Shown here piece after piece: positions 40,837 to 49,309 of a DNA stretch of 64,000 nt (position 1 is its first letter; every line of letters starts with the position of its first letter). Source of the stretch: Palsa-513 sp050010595 (GTDB lineage: Bacteria > Actinomycetota > Thermoleophilia > Solirubrobacterales > Solirubrobacteraceae); the NCBI GenBank assembly GCA_050010595.1, contig JBEKKS010000011.1, positions 1-64,000 on the forward strand. The letters run 5' to 3'. The translations under genes and the position numbers were made by a program. The notes beneath the pieces were generated by a model. That model was not told the DNA's origin, searched no databases, and saw nothing but the letters and a program-made list of their open reading frames with translations.

Positions 40837-42924
40837 ATGCGTCACCACGCCGATGGGATTCGCAACGTCGCCTTGGTTGGTCACCGCGGGGCGGGCAAGA
40901 CATCGCTGAACGAAGCCCTGCTGTTCGAGGCGGGCGTCCTCACGCGACTCGGCACGGTGGCTGACGGCACGACGGCGTCCGACGTCGACACCGACGAGCA
41001 AGCGCGCAAGATGTCGATCTCGGCAGCACTCGCCTCGTTCGAATGGGAGGGACGCAAGATCAACCTGATCGATGCGCCGGGGGAGCCGAGCTTCATCGCC
41101 GACGCGATGAGTGCGCTGCGGGTTTGCGAGTCGGCGATCTTCGTCATCAACGCCGTGATGGGCACCGAGGTGACTACGACACGTCTGTGGCGGGCCGCAG
41201 CCGAGCACGACATCGCCCGGCTTCTGTTCGTGAATATGCTCGACCGCGAGCGCGCCGACTTCTTTCGTACGCTCGAGTCGCTCAAGGCTGCTTTCGGTCC
41301 TCACGTCGTGGCGACCGAGATCCCGATCGGCAGCGAGCACGAGGTCAGTGGCGTCGTCGACCTGGTCGACATGCGCGCGTTCGCCTATCCCCAGCCTGGG
41401 CGGGGCAGCGCAACCGAGATCGAGATTCCCGACGAGGTGCGGCCCCGTGCCGAGGAGTACCGCGAGAAGCTGATGGACGAGGTCGCCGAGGTCTCCGATG
41501 AGTTGATGGAGCGCTATCTCGAAGGCAGCGAGATCTCGCACGATGAGATCATCGATGCCCTACGTCGCGGCACCAACCATGGTTCGATCTTCCCCGTCGT
41601 CTGCGGCGTAGCGACGCGCAACCTCGGCACCAACCGCTTGCTCGACGCGATCGTCGAGGATCTTCCGTCCCCTGTCGCCCACGGCGCGTTCGAGACCGCC
41701 GAAGTGACGCTCGAGCCCGACGATGACCGTCCGCTGTTCGCCTACGTGTTCAAGACCCGCGCCGATCCCTACGCCGGGCGGATCAACATGTTCCGCGTCT
41801 ACCAGGGTGTCATGCGTCACGACTCCCATCTGCTGAACACGCACACCCACCAGAAGGAACGGATCGGCCAGATCGTCGTCTTCAACGGCAAAGGCACCAC
41901 TGCCGTCGATGAGCTGGGTGCCGGAGACATCGGCGCGGTCCCGAAGCTCAAGGAGACGCACGCCGGGGATTGGCTCGCCGAACGCGACGAGCCGATCCGG
42001 ATGCCGGTGGAGAAGCTTCCGGCGCCAGTGATGGCGTTCGCCGTGGAGCCGAAGACCAAAGGCGACGAGGACAAGGTCTTCACCGCGCTGCGTCGCCTGC
42101 AGGAGGAGGACCCCACGATCGACCTGCACCGCGACGCGCAAACCGGTGAGCAGATCGTCGCCGGGTTGTCTGAGATCCACGTCGAGGTGATCACCGACAG
42201 GCTTCGCTCGCGCTTCGGCGCCGAGGTGACCTTGAAGCCGCCGCGCGTCCCATACCAGGAGACGATCAGGCGGTCGGCCAAAGCCCACGGCCGGCACAAG
42301 AAGCAATCGGGCGGGCGCGGCCAGTTCGGCGACTGCCACATCGAGATCGAGCCGCTCGAGCCGGGCGCGGGCTTCGAGTTCGTCGACGTGATCAAGGGCG
42401 GCGCGATCCCGCGCTCATTCATTCCGGCCGTCGAGAAGGGCGCGCGCGAAGCACTCGAGCACGGCGTGCTCGCCGGCTATCCCGTCAAGGACGTCCGCGT
42501 GACGGTCTTCGACGGCTCCTATCACTCGGTCGACTCATCCGAGCTCGCCTTCAAGCTTGCCGGCTCGCTCGCGGTCAAGCAGGCGCTCGAACAGGCCGGC
42601 CCGGTGCTGCTCGAGCCGGTGATGCTGGTTACGCTCTCGATTCCCGACGACACCGTCGGCGACGTGATCGGCGACCTCAACGGCCGCCGCGGGCGCCCGC
42701 AGGGGATGGAGCCCGTCGGCACGATGACCGAGGTCAAGGCCGAGGTGCCAATGTCCGAGCTGCTCGGCTATGCGCCGGAGCTGCGCTCGCTCACGGGCGG
42801 TCAAGGCGACTACACGATGGAGTTCCTGCGCTACGAAGAGGTTCCTGCGCACCTCGTGGCGAAGGTGCTCGAAGGAACTGCGGTGACGGCAGCTGCGGTG
42901 ACGGCCGCGGGAGCTAGCCGCTAG
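40837..42924 (+). CDS. EF-G-like GTPase (EF-G2/FusA2 type)
   Basis: A 695-residue paralogue of elongation factor G with all five domains: G domain (1-280), domain II (about 295-380), domain III, domain IV (around R-R-S-A-K-A-H-G-R-H-K-K-Q-S-G-G-R-G-Q-F) and domain V. P-loop G-H-R-G-A-G-K-T (15-22) is intact. G3 reads D79-A-P-G-E83, so the His that activates water in canonical EF-G is Glu. G4 reads N133-M-L-D136, with the usual Lys changed to Met. This fits the EF-G2/FusA2 group, whose members bind GTP but are poor translocases. The domain IV G-G-R-G-Q-F-G core is conserved. No rpsL/rpsG/tuf genes are near, also against canonical fusA. Confidence 0.88.
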   Translation: MRHHADGIRNVALVGHRGAGKTSLNEALLFEAGVLTRLGTVADGTTASDVDTDEQARKMSISAALASFEWEGRKINLIDAPGEPSFIADAMSALRVCESAIFVINAVMGTEVTTTRLWRAAAEHDIARLLFVNMLDRERADFFRTLESLKAAFGPHVVATEIPIGSEHEVSGVVDLVDMRAFAYPQPGRGSATEIEIPDEVRPRAEEYREKLMDEVAEVSDELMERYLEGSEISHDEIIDALRRGTNHGSIFPVVCGVATRNLGTNRLLDAIVEDLPSPVAHGAFETAEVTLEPDDDRPLFAYVFKTRADPYAGRINMFRVYQGVMRHDSHLLNTHTHQKERIGQIVVFNGKGTTAVDELGAGDIGAVPKLKETHAGDWLAERDEPIRMPVEKLPAPVMAFAVEPKTKGDEDKVFTALRRLQEEDPTIDLHRDAQTGEQIVAGLSEIHVEVITDRLRSRFGAEVTLKPPRVPYQETIRRSAKAHGRHKKQSGGRGQFGDCHIEIEPLEPGAGFEFVDVIKGGAIPRSFIPAVEKGAREALEHGVLAGYPVKDVRVTVFDGSYHSVDSSELAFKLAGSLAVKQALEQAGPVLLEPVMLVTLSIPDDTVGDVIGDLNGRRGRPQGMEPVGTMTEVKAEVPMSELLGYAPELRSLTGGQGDYTMEFLRYEEVPAHLVAKVLEGTAVTAAAVTAAGASR

Positions 42925-43156
42925 GCGAAGCGTTCTGGGCCGTCATCCTCGCCGCTGAACGCGCGCAGGATGTCGACGGCGCGTGCGCTGGATAGCTGGG
43001 GGCGCTCGCTCGCACCACTAGGTGGCTTGCGCCGGCCCTGAGCGCCCGCGGTTAGATGCGCTACGCGCGTCCAGCCGGCGAGGAGGCCCGACCAGCACGG
43101 TCGCTGGCCACCAGCTCGACTTTCGGCGGGCCCCCACAGCCGATACGCTTGGCCGG
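42925..43156. other. 232-nt gap without a supported gene
   Basis: Between the EF-G-like gene and the next gene. I see no hairpin with a T tract, no tRNA and no supported small gene. A minus-strand frame entering from 43484 ends here, but it has no start codon inside the gap and is antisense to a better gene. The last bases carry the -10 of the next gene. Confidence 0.5.
43144..43149 (+). promoter_or_regulatory. -10 element of the Cys-pair protein gene
   Basis: TACGCT with 7 bases to the GTG at 43157; selects this GTG over an upstream ATG at 43022. Confidence 0.5.
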
Positions 43157-43810
43157 GTGGCGACGCGTGAGCTGAAGATGCGCTGGGAGCCGGTCGTGTG
43201 CGAGATCTGCCAGCGCAGCCTGTTGCGCGGAGAGAGCCCGGTGACGTTCTATGACGGCCAGGCGGCACACTCGGTCTGCGACCTGTGTACGACGCGCGCG
43301 CATCGGCAGGGGTGGGTGCGAGAGGGGACGCAGCTCGCGCAGAGTGCGCCGGCAGCCCATGCGGAGCGGGCACGGTCGCTCGTCGCCCGGATTCGCGGTC
43401 GGCGCGAGGCGCTCGAGCCGGTGCGTCCGAACGCGGCGCAGCCGACCGAGGTGGTCGATGACGTGCCGCATCACGTACAGGCACTCCCGAGCGCCGCTGA
43501 GGCGCAGGTGACGCGCGGGCTTGGACTCTTCAACCTGAGCGAGCACTCTCGCACCGTGTCTGGCGTCGCGCATTCGCTCGGTGCACCGTACGTGTACGCG
43601 AGTGCCTCCGGGCCCGACCTGCTCGTGGAGATCATGGTCGTGTGGGAGCTGTGCTGGTACCGCTTCGAGGTCGACCTCGAGAACGAGGCGGTCCGCCAGC
43701 GCGGGCAGGGGTATGAGCCGAGCGAGCTCGCGAGCGAGCTGCCGCCCGCCAACGCCACGGCCGACGAGCAGGGCAAGCTTGCGCTCGCGGCCCCGGGCAG
43801 GGACCGCTAA
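43157..43810 (+). CDS. Hypothetical protein with N-terminal Cys-pair domain
   Basis: A 217-residue protein of unknown function. Residues about 12-45 hold two C-x-x-C pairs (C-E-I-C and C-D-L-C, about 27 apart), resembling a treble-clef or zinc-ribbon fold. A charged linker follows, then a C-terminal domain (about 110-190) with G-L-F-N-L-S-E-H-S-R-T-V-S-G-V-A and W-E-L-C-W-Y-R-F-E-V-D-L. The start GTG at 43157 follows a TACGCT box. Three small genes follow (basic peptide, RNase HI-like, SEDS protein), but with separate -10 boxes. Confidence 0.7.
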   Translation: MATRELKMRWEPVVCEICQRSLLRGESPVTFYDGQAAHSVCDLCTTRAHRQGWVREGTQLAQSAPAAHAERARSLVARIRGRREALEPVRPNAAQPTEVVDDVPHHVQALPSAAEAQVTRGLGLFNLSEHSRTVSGVAHSLGAPYVYASASGPDLLVEIMVVWELCWYRFEVDLENEAVRQRGQGYEPSELASELPPANATADEQGKLALAAPGRDR

Positions 43811-43813
43811 GGT
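43808..43813 (+). promoter_or_regulatory. -10 element of the basic peptide gene
   Basis: TAAGGT includes the preceding stop codon and lies 6 bases before GTG at 43820. Confidence 0.45.
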
Positions 43814-43819
43814 TGACGA

Positions 43820-44053
43820 GTGCTCTACTGCGTTGTTCCACGTGAGTTCGATGGCGCGTTGCTCGAGCGACTGCGGGCCCACTACGCCGATGAGCCCGAG
43901 ATGTCGGTGATCGTCGATCGCCGTGTGAGCGAGCGGCGCCGGCGCGCCCGGCATCCGATCGCTGCCGAGCAGCGCAAGCAGCGCGACCGCCGCAGGCGGC
44001 GCGTGTGTGGCGAGATGCCCGCGCTCTACGGTGAGCGCGCCAGCGCTGCGTGA
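43820..44053 (+). CDS. Small Arg-rich hypothetical protein
   Basis: A 77-residue protein not recognised. The first 35 residues look folded (L-Y-C-V-V-P-R-E-F, L-L-E-R-L-R-A-H-Y) and end in V-I-V-D-R-R; residues 35-62 are very Arg-rich (E-R-R-R-R-A-R, Q-R-K-Q-R-D-R-R-R-R-R), suggesting nucleic-acid or ribosome contact. It overlaps the RNase HI-like gene by 4 nt (GTGA), so the two are co-translated, which hints at a shared RNA/DNA-related role. Confidence 0.6.
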   Translation: MLYCVVPREFDGALLERLRAHYADEPEMSVIVDRRVSERRRRARHPIAAEQRKQRDRRRRRVCGEMPALYGERASAA

Positions 44054-44454
44054 GGGTCGTGGTCCATGTCGACGGCGGCGCGCGGGGCAACCCGGGGCCT
44101 GCCGCGGCGGCGGCGACGCTCGCGACCGATGCCGGCGAGTTGCTCGATGAGGCAAGCGAGCTGCTCGGAGTGGCGACGAACAACGTCGCCGAGTACCGCG
44201 CGGTGCTGCTCGGCCTAGCTCGAGCGCAGGAGCTCGGCGCGACGGAGGTCGAGCTGATCAACGATTCGGAGCTTGTGGCCAAGCAGCTCAACGGGGCGTA
44301 CAAGGTCAAGCATCCGTCGATGGTGCCGCTGTTCAGCCAGGCGCGCGCGAAGCTCGCGGGATTCGAGCGTTGGTCGATCCGATCGGTTCCGCGGGAGCAG
44401 AACGCCCGCGCCGATGCGCTCGTCAACGCCGCGCTCGACGGCGGCGGCAGCTGA
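44050..44454 (+). CDS. RNase HI-family protein
   Basis: A 134-residue RNase H-fold protein. The acidic site is visible as H-V-D-G-G-A-R-G-N-P-G-P, T-N-N-V-A-E-Y, I-N-D-S-E-L-V and N-A-R-A-D-A-L-V-N. This is the YpdQ/Rv2228c-type branch, which lacks the E. coli basic protrusion and can act on RNA-DNA hybrids. It is the second RNase H of the window besides rnhB. GTG at 44050 overlaps the upstream stop. Confidence 0.88.
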   Translation: MRVVVHVDGGARGNPGPAAAAATLATDAGELLDEASELLGVATNNVAEYRAVLLGLARAQELGATEVELINDSELVAKQLNGAYKVKHPSMVPLFSQARAKLAGFERWSIRSVPREQNARADALVNAALDGGGS

Positions 44455-44474
44455 GGCGCGGCCGCCGCGCGCAC

Positions 44475-44480
44475 TAGGCT
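44475..44480 (+). promoter_or_regulatory. -10 element of the SEDS gene
   Basis: TAGGCT with 7 bases to GTG at 44488; leaderless arrangement. Confidence 0.5.
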
Positions 44481-44487
44481 GAGAGCG

Positions 44488-45810
44488 GTGCTCGGCCCCC
44501 GCAACAGAGAGCTCCTCGGGCTGATTCCCTCGGCGCTGCTCGTCACCGCCGGCTTTGCCGCGATCTTCATCCAAACGCAGAACAAGGTGTCGAGCACGTC
44601 GCTCAGCTACGGCGGCGCATTCCTCGCCCTCTGTCTTGCTGCGCATGTCGTCATCCGTCGCGCAACGCCCTACGCGGATCCGTACCTCTTCCCGCTGGCA
44701 GCGGTCCTCGCGAGCGTCGGCATCGTCGAGCTGTATGCGATCAGCATCAACGGTGGGCCGGCCGTCGCCGGCGTCGCGCGCCAGCAGGGCGAATGGCTGG
44801 CGGTCGGGCTCGCGCTGTTCACAGCGACGATCGTCGCTCTGCGCGACGGGCGCTACATGCAGCTGGAGGATTACCGCTACCTGATCGCGATCGCCGGCGT
44901 CGTCGCGCTCTTCCTGCCGCGCCTGCCGGTGATTGGCCAGCAGGTCAACGGCGCCTACCTGAGCGTCCATGTCGGGTCGCTGTCGTTCGAGCCGTCGGAG
45001 TTCGCGAAGATCGCGATCGTCATCTTCCTCGCGTCATACCTGCGCGACAACCGTCAGCTGCTCGTGACGGCGGGCCGGCGGATCCTCGGAATCACGCTGC
45101 CGCCGATGAAGCAGTTCGGACCGCTGCTGCTTGTCTGGGGGGCGGCGATGGCGATGCTCCTCGTCACCCGCGAGATCGGCACCTCGCTGATGTTCTTCGC
45201 GGTCTTTCTCGCGCTGCTCTACGTCGCGACGGGGCGGCTGTCGTTCCCGCTGGTCGGGCTGATCCTCTTCGCGGCAGGCTCCTACTACCTCGGAACTCAC
45301 GTCGGGCACATCTACGCCCGTGTCGTGGACTGGGAGCATCCGTTCAGGCCGTCGCTCTACAACGCCCAGGGCGGCAGCGAGCAGCTCGCGCAGGCGCTCT
45401 TCTCCCAGGCCGACGGGGGGATCGTCGGCACCGGCTTCGCGCAGTCGCTTGCACCCTCGCTCGTGCCGATCCCGCAGAGCGACATGATCTATTCGGTCAT
45501 CACCAACGAGACGGGACTGATCGGCGCGACGGGCCTGCTCGTCGTCTACGCGCTGTTCGTCGCGCGTGGCCTGAAGATCGCGACGCTCGCACGCGACTCC
45601 TTCTCCAAGCTGCTCGCCACCGGGCTTGCCTTCATCGTCGCGATGCAGGTCTTCGTGATCGTCGGCGGCGTCACGGACCTGATCCCGCTGACCGGCGTCA
45701 CGCTGCCGTTCGTTGCGTACGGCGGCTCCTCGGTGGTCATGAACTTCGTCCTGCTCGCGCTGCTGCTGCTCGTCTCCGACCGCGCGCGCCGGCCGGTTGA
45801 GTACGGCTGA
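44488..45810 (+). CDS. SEDS-family peptidoglycan glycosyltransferase (RodA/FtsW)
   Basis: A 440-residue membrane protein with about 10-12 helices. SEDS proteins polymerise lipid II into glycan strands with a partner class b PBP. The signature region includes F-E-P-S-E-F-A-K, Q-A-L-F-S-Q-A-D-G-G, Q-S-D-M-I-Y-S-V-I-T-N-E-T-G-L-I-G and L-P-L-T-G-V-T-L-P-F-V-A-Y-G-G-S-S-style sequence at the C-terminus (here I-P-L-T-G-V). The N-terminal extra helices and the absence of mur/fts genes fit a RodA-type or extra paralogue rather than the dcw-cluster FtsW. No PBP gene follows; dnaE2 converges 2 nt later. Confidence 0.88.
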   Translation: MLGPRNRELLGLIPSALLVTAGFAAIFIQTQNKVSSTSLSYGGAFLALCLAAHVVIRRATPYADPYLFPLAAVLASVGIVELYAISINGGPAVAGVARQQGEWLAVGLALFTATIVALRDGRYMQLEDYRYLIAIAGVVALFLPRLPVIGQQVNGAYLSVHVGSLSFEPSEFAKIAIVIFLASYLRDNRQLLVTAGRRILGITLPPMKQFGPLLLVWGAAMAMLLVTREIGTSLMFFAVFLALLYVATGRLSFPLVGLILFAAGSYYLGTHVGHIYARVVDWEHPFRPSLYNAQGGSEQLAQALFSQADGGIVGTGFAQSLAPSLVPIPQSDMIYSVITNETGLIGATGLLVVYALFVARGLKIATLARDSFSKLLATGLAFIVAMQVFVIVGGVTDLIPLTGVTLPFVAYGGSSVVMNFVLLALLLLVSDRARRPVEYG

Positions 45811-45812
45811 CC

Positions 45813-48800
45813 TCAGCGCCGTCGCCCGGAGGCGAAACTCTGGATCGGCGGGGCGACGGCGCGCAGGTCGGCGCCGGCGTCGGGCGTATGGACCGCCTCT
45901 CCGGTTGCGGGGGACGGTAGCTGAGAGAGCGGGGCGACGGGTTGCGTGGAGAGCTCGTCGTCGAGCGTGCGCAGCTCACGGACGAGGACGTTGATCGTGC
46001 CGCCACCGGCCGGAGGGCGCTCGAGACGGCCATGGGCGAGGACGAGCGGCTCGGCGCGAACTACGTGGCGGCGGCGCTCATAGAGGGCGGGAGGGACGAT
46101 CAGGTTGATCGTGCCGTGCTCATCCTCGAGCAGCATGAACACCACGCCGCTCGCCGTCTCCGGGCGCTGGCGCGCGACGACGATGCCCGCGACTGTGACG
46201 TCGGCGCCGTGGCGGCCGCGCGCGAGCTCGGTGCTCGTGGCGACGCCTGGCAGGCGCGGACGCAGGATCGCGAGCGCGTGATCGTCGAGCGTCATGCCAC
46301 TCGTGGCGTAGTTGGCGAGCAGTCGCTCCCAGCGTCCGAGTGGCGGCAGTGCGGGCGCTGCGCCGGCATCGAGCGCCAGCGCAAGCTGGGTGGCACCTGG
46401 GACGCCGCGGCTGGCGAGCCCGACGCCGAGTGCCCAGAGCGCGGCACGCCGCCCACCGGCCAGCGCGTCGCAGGCGCCAGACCAGGCGAGCTGCTCGAGC
46501 GATGATCGCGCCAGCGGCACCCGCGCGAGTAGGTCGCTTGGATGCTCGAACGGGCCTTGCGCCGCGCGTGCGGCGACGAGCGCCGCGACCTCGTCCGAGC
46601 GCACGCCGCGGATGTAGCCGAGGCCGATGCGCACGGCGCCGTCACGCTCGACTGTGCACTCGGCGTCGGAGGCGTTGATGTCGACCGCGCGCAGCTCGAT
46701 GCCGCGACGCTGCGCCTCGTGGGCGAGGCTGTCGGACGGATAGAAGCCCATCGGCTGCTCGTTCAGGAGGCCGCAGAGGAATTCGGGGCCGTAGTGGACG
46801 CGCAACCAGCTCGACTGGTAGGCGAGCAGGCCGAACGCTGCGCTGTGCGCCTTGGGGAAGCCGAAGCCGGCGAAGCCCGCAACCATCTCCCATACGCGCT
46901 CGGCCACCGCTGGGCCGGCGCCGACATGCGCGCCGGCGCCGGTGATGAAACGCTGGTGGTAGCGCTCGATTGCGACGCTCGCACGCTTGCGGCTCATCGC
47001 GCGGCGCAGGCCGTCGGCCTCGCCCGGCCCGAAGCCGGCGAACGCCTGCGCGACCTCGATCACCTGGTCCTGGAAGATGATCGTGCCGAGCGTCTCGCGC
47101 AGCACGTCCGCAAGCGACGGATGCAGGCAGGGCGGCTCGTAGTCGGGATCCTCACGCAGGCGCTGGCGGCGCTCGATGTATGGGTTCACCGCCCCACCCT
47201 GGATCGGGCCGGGGCGGATGATCGCGACCTGGATCGCGAGCTCCTCGAGGTTTGCCGGGCGCGTGCGCCGCAGCGACTGCATCTGCGCCCGGCTCTCGAT
47301 CTGGAATACGCCGGTCGTCTCAGCTGCCTGGATCGCCGCGTAGGTCGCCTTGTCGTCGAACGGGATCCGCGAGAGGTCGATCAGCTCGCCGCGCGTGCGT
47401 GCGATCAGCTCGACGCAGCGCTCGACCGCCGAGAGCATTCCGAGGCCGAGCAGGTCGATCTTCAGAAAGCCGGCGTCGGCGCAGGAATCCTTGTCCCACT
47501 GCACGAGCTGGCGGCCCTCCATCGCCGCCGGCACGACGGGACAGCAGTCGATCAATGGGCGCGTCGCGACGATCATCCCGCCCGGATGCTGGGAGACGTG
47601 ACGCGGCAGCCCGAGCGCCTCCGTTGCAAGCCGCTCCAGCCAGGCCCAACGCCCGCTCTGGGCGCGCTCGCCGAGCGCGCTCTGGAGATCGCGCCCGACC
47701 CTACGACCAAAGCTGTCCGAACCGCGCGCGGCGCGCTCGATCTCGCCCGGCGGCAGCCCGAGCGCCTTGCCGAGCTCGCGAATCGCCCCGCGTGCACGGT
47801 AGCTCGGAAACGTTGCGACGAGCGCTGCCCGGTCGCGGCCGTAACGCTCGTGGACGCGGCGGATCAGGATCTCGCGAATGTCGCGCGGGAAGTCGAGATC
47901 GATGTCAGGCAGCGAGGTCAGCTCGGGGTTGAGGAAGCGGCCCATCGAAAGGCCGCTCGCGAGCGGGTCGATGTGCGAGAGGCCGGTCAGGTAGCAGACG
48001 ATCGAGGAGACCGAGGAGCCGCGGCCGCGCCCGGGCGGCAGCAGTGCGCGCGCCGAGTCGGGCCCGCGAACCTCGGCAGCGACCGCGCGCGAGAGCTCGA
48101 GGATCTCGTGGTGCAAAAGAAAGAAGCCGGGAAGCCCAAGCTGCCCGATCACCGCAAGCTCCTGCTCGAGCCGGGCATGCGCCTCGCGCAGCGCCATGCC
48201 CGAATAGCGCTCATGCAGGCGCTCACCACAGAGCTCGGCCAGAGCTCGCCCCGCGCCGGGGTCCTCGACGCCCGGGTAGCGGTAGCCGAGATCGCCGGCG
48301 AGGTCGAAGCGCAGCCGCTGCGCCAGCGCAGCGCTCTCCGCAACCGCCTCGGGATGGTCGGGAAAACGCGCCGCCATAGCCGCCGGGGAGGCCAGGACGT
48401 GACTCGAGTTCGGGCGGCGCAGCGGCTCGCTCGATTCGAGCGTGCGGTGGTTGCTCAGTGCGACGAACGCGTCCTGCAGCGGCGCGCGCGAGCGGGCGTG
48501 GGCGTGGACGTTGCCGGTCGCGACGCAGCGCAGTCCCAGCTGGCGCGCCCGAGAGGCAAGCAGCGCGTTGCGAGCCCTGTCGTCGGCAAGAAACGGGCGC
48601 TGTAGCTCGACGTAAAGGCGATCCGCGCCAAAAGCCTCGTGGAGGAGGCGCAAGCTTGGGAGGTCATGCACGCCGCGCTGCGCGCAGCCGCTGAGGCAGA
48701 CGAGACCCTGGGCGTGCTCGCAGACCGTGGTGAGCGAGACCTGCGGGGGAGTCGGGTCGCGCGGGCGCTCACGCGTTTGTGCGTGAGCGCCCGTCAAGAG

Positions 48801-49073
48801 GCGGCAGAGGTTGCGCCAGCCGCGCTCGTCCGCAACCAGCAGCGTCAGGTGGCGGTGATCGTCGAGGCTCAGCTCGGCGCCGTGGATCGCATGCAGGCCG
48901 AGGCCGCGCGCGGCCTGAGCGAACTCCATCGAGCCCCAGACGCCGTCGTGGTCGGTCAGCGCGAGTGCGCCATAGCCGAGCTCGAGCGCGGCGGCGACGA
49001 GCTCCTCGGGCAGCGACGCGCCATCGAGAAACGAATAGGCGGAGTGGCAGTGAAGCTCGACGTACAAGCTCAC
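45813..49073 (-). CDS. dnaE2: Error-prone DNA polymerase DnaE2/ImuC
   Basis: The alpha-subunit-like polymerase of the mutasome, used in damage-induced mutagenesis. The 1086 residues comprise an N-terminal PHP domain (V-E-L-H-C-H-S-A-Y-S-F-L-D-G-A-S, then L-T-D-H-D-G-V-W-G-S), the palm with L-P-D-I-D-L-D-F-P, fingers with R-H-V-S-Q-H-P-G-G-M, and a C-terminal OB domain (V-A-G-I-V-V-A-R-Q-R-P-E-T). The stretch N-E-Q-P-M-G-F-Y is typical of DnaE2 rather than DnaE1. GTG at 49073 overlaps the upstream stop (GTGA). The operon is behind a LexA box at 50510. Confidence 0.93.
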   Translation of the reverse strand: MSLYVELHCHSAYSFLDGASLPEELVAAALELGYGALALTDHDGVWGSMEFAQAARGLGLHAIHGAELSLDDHRHLTLLVADERGWRNLCRLLTGAHAQTRERPRDPTPPQVSLTTVCEHAQGLVCLSGCAQRGVHDLPSLRLLHEAFGADRLYVELQRPFLADDRARNALLASRARQLGLRCVATGNVHAHARSRAPLQDAFVALSNHRTLESSEPLRRPNSSHVLASPAAMAARFPDHPEAVAESAALAQRLRFDLAGDLGYRYPGVEDPGAGRALAELCGERLHERYSGMALREAHARLEQELAVIGQLGLPGFFLLHHEILELSRAVAAEVRGPDSARALLPPGRGRGSSVSSIVCYLTGLSHIDPLASGLSMGRFLNPELTSLPDIDLDFPRDIREILIRRVHERYGRDRAALVATFPSYRARGAIRELGKALGLPPGEIERAARGSDSFGRRVGRDLQSALGERAQSGRWAWLERLATEALGLPRHVSQHPGGMIVATRPLIDCCPVVPAAMEGRQLVQWDKDSCADAGFLKIDLLGLGMLSAVERCVELIARTRGELIDLSRIPFDDKATYAAIQAAETTGVFQIESRAQMQSLRRTRPANLEELAIQVAIIRPGPIQGGAVNPYIERRQRLREDPDYEPPCLHPSLADVLRETLGTIIFQDQVIEVAQAFAGFGPGEADGLRRAMSRKRASVAIERYHQRFITGAGAHVGAGPAVAERVWEMVAGFAGFGFPKAHSAAFGLLAYQSSWLRVHYGPEFLCGLLNEQPMGFYPSDSLAHEAQRRGIELRAVDINASDAECTVERDGAVRIGLGYIRGVRSDEVAALVAARAAQGPFEHPSDLLARVPLARSSLEQLAWSGACDALAGGRRAALWALGVGLASRGVPGATQLALALDAGAAPALPPLGRWERLLANYATSGMTLDDHALAILRPRLPGVATSTELARGRHGADVTVAGIVVARQRPETASGVVFMLLEDEHGTINLIVPPALYERRRHVVRAEPLVLAHGRLERPPAGGGTINVLVRELRTLDDELSTQPVAPLSQLPSPATGEAVHTPDAGADLRAVAPPIQSFASGRRR

Positions 49074-49309
49074 CGCTGGCGTAGCCAGCCACCGTTGACG
49101 AGGTCGTGGTAGACGACGAGATTGCGACCCGATTCGCTGACGAGCTCCCAGTAGCGGCGCGCCAGCGGCTGATCTGTCCACCAGCGATCCTCGACGAGCC
49201 AGGATTCGCGCACGTGGGCGATCCGCTGGCCGTCGACGGCGAGCGGCGTGCCCGCGGTCGTGGCACGCACGCGAGTGGCGCGCGCGGTGGCAAGACGGTG
49301 TGCGCTCAT
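49070..49309 (-). CDS. DUF6504-like small protein of the mutasome operon
   Basis: A 79-residue protein with a core I-A-H-V-R-E-S-W-L-V-E-D-R-W-W and Y-W-E-L-V-S-E-S-G-R-N-L-V-V-Y-H-D, ending G-G-W-L-R-Q-R. It resembles the short DUF6504-type proteins found fused or adjacent to ImuB/DinB and DnaE2 in actinobacteria; the assignment is from memory of the pattern. ATG at 49309 overlaps the imuB stop (ATGA) and its stop overlaps dnaE2 (GTGA), so it is made in step with both and may be a structural part of the mutasome. Confidence 0.75.
   Translation of the reverse strand: MSAHRLATARATRVRATTAGTPLAVDGQRIAHVRESWLVEDRWWTDQPLARRYWELVSESGRNLVVYHDLVNGGWLRQR

Noticed and set aside
42921..43484. A minus-strand frame whose end (V-D-I-L-R-A-F-S-G-E-D-D) looks protein-like
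   Set aside because: Most of it is antisense to the better Cys-pair gene, and inside the gap 42925-43156 it has no start codon.
46542..48605. A 687-codon open frame on the plus strand
   Set aside because: It is entirely antisense to dnaE2, Arg/Asp/Ala-rich without motifs, and arises from high GC codon bias on the other strand.
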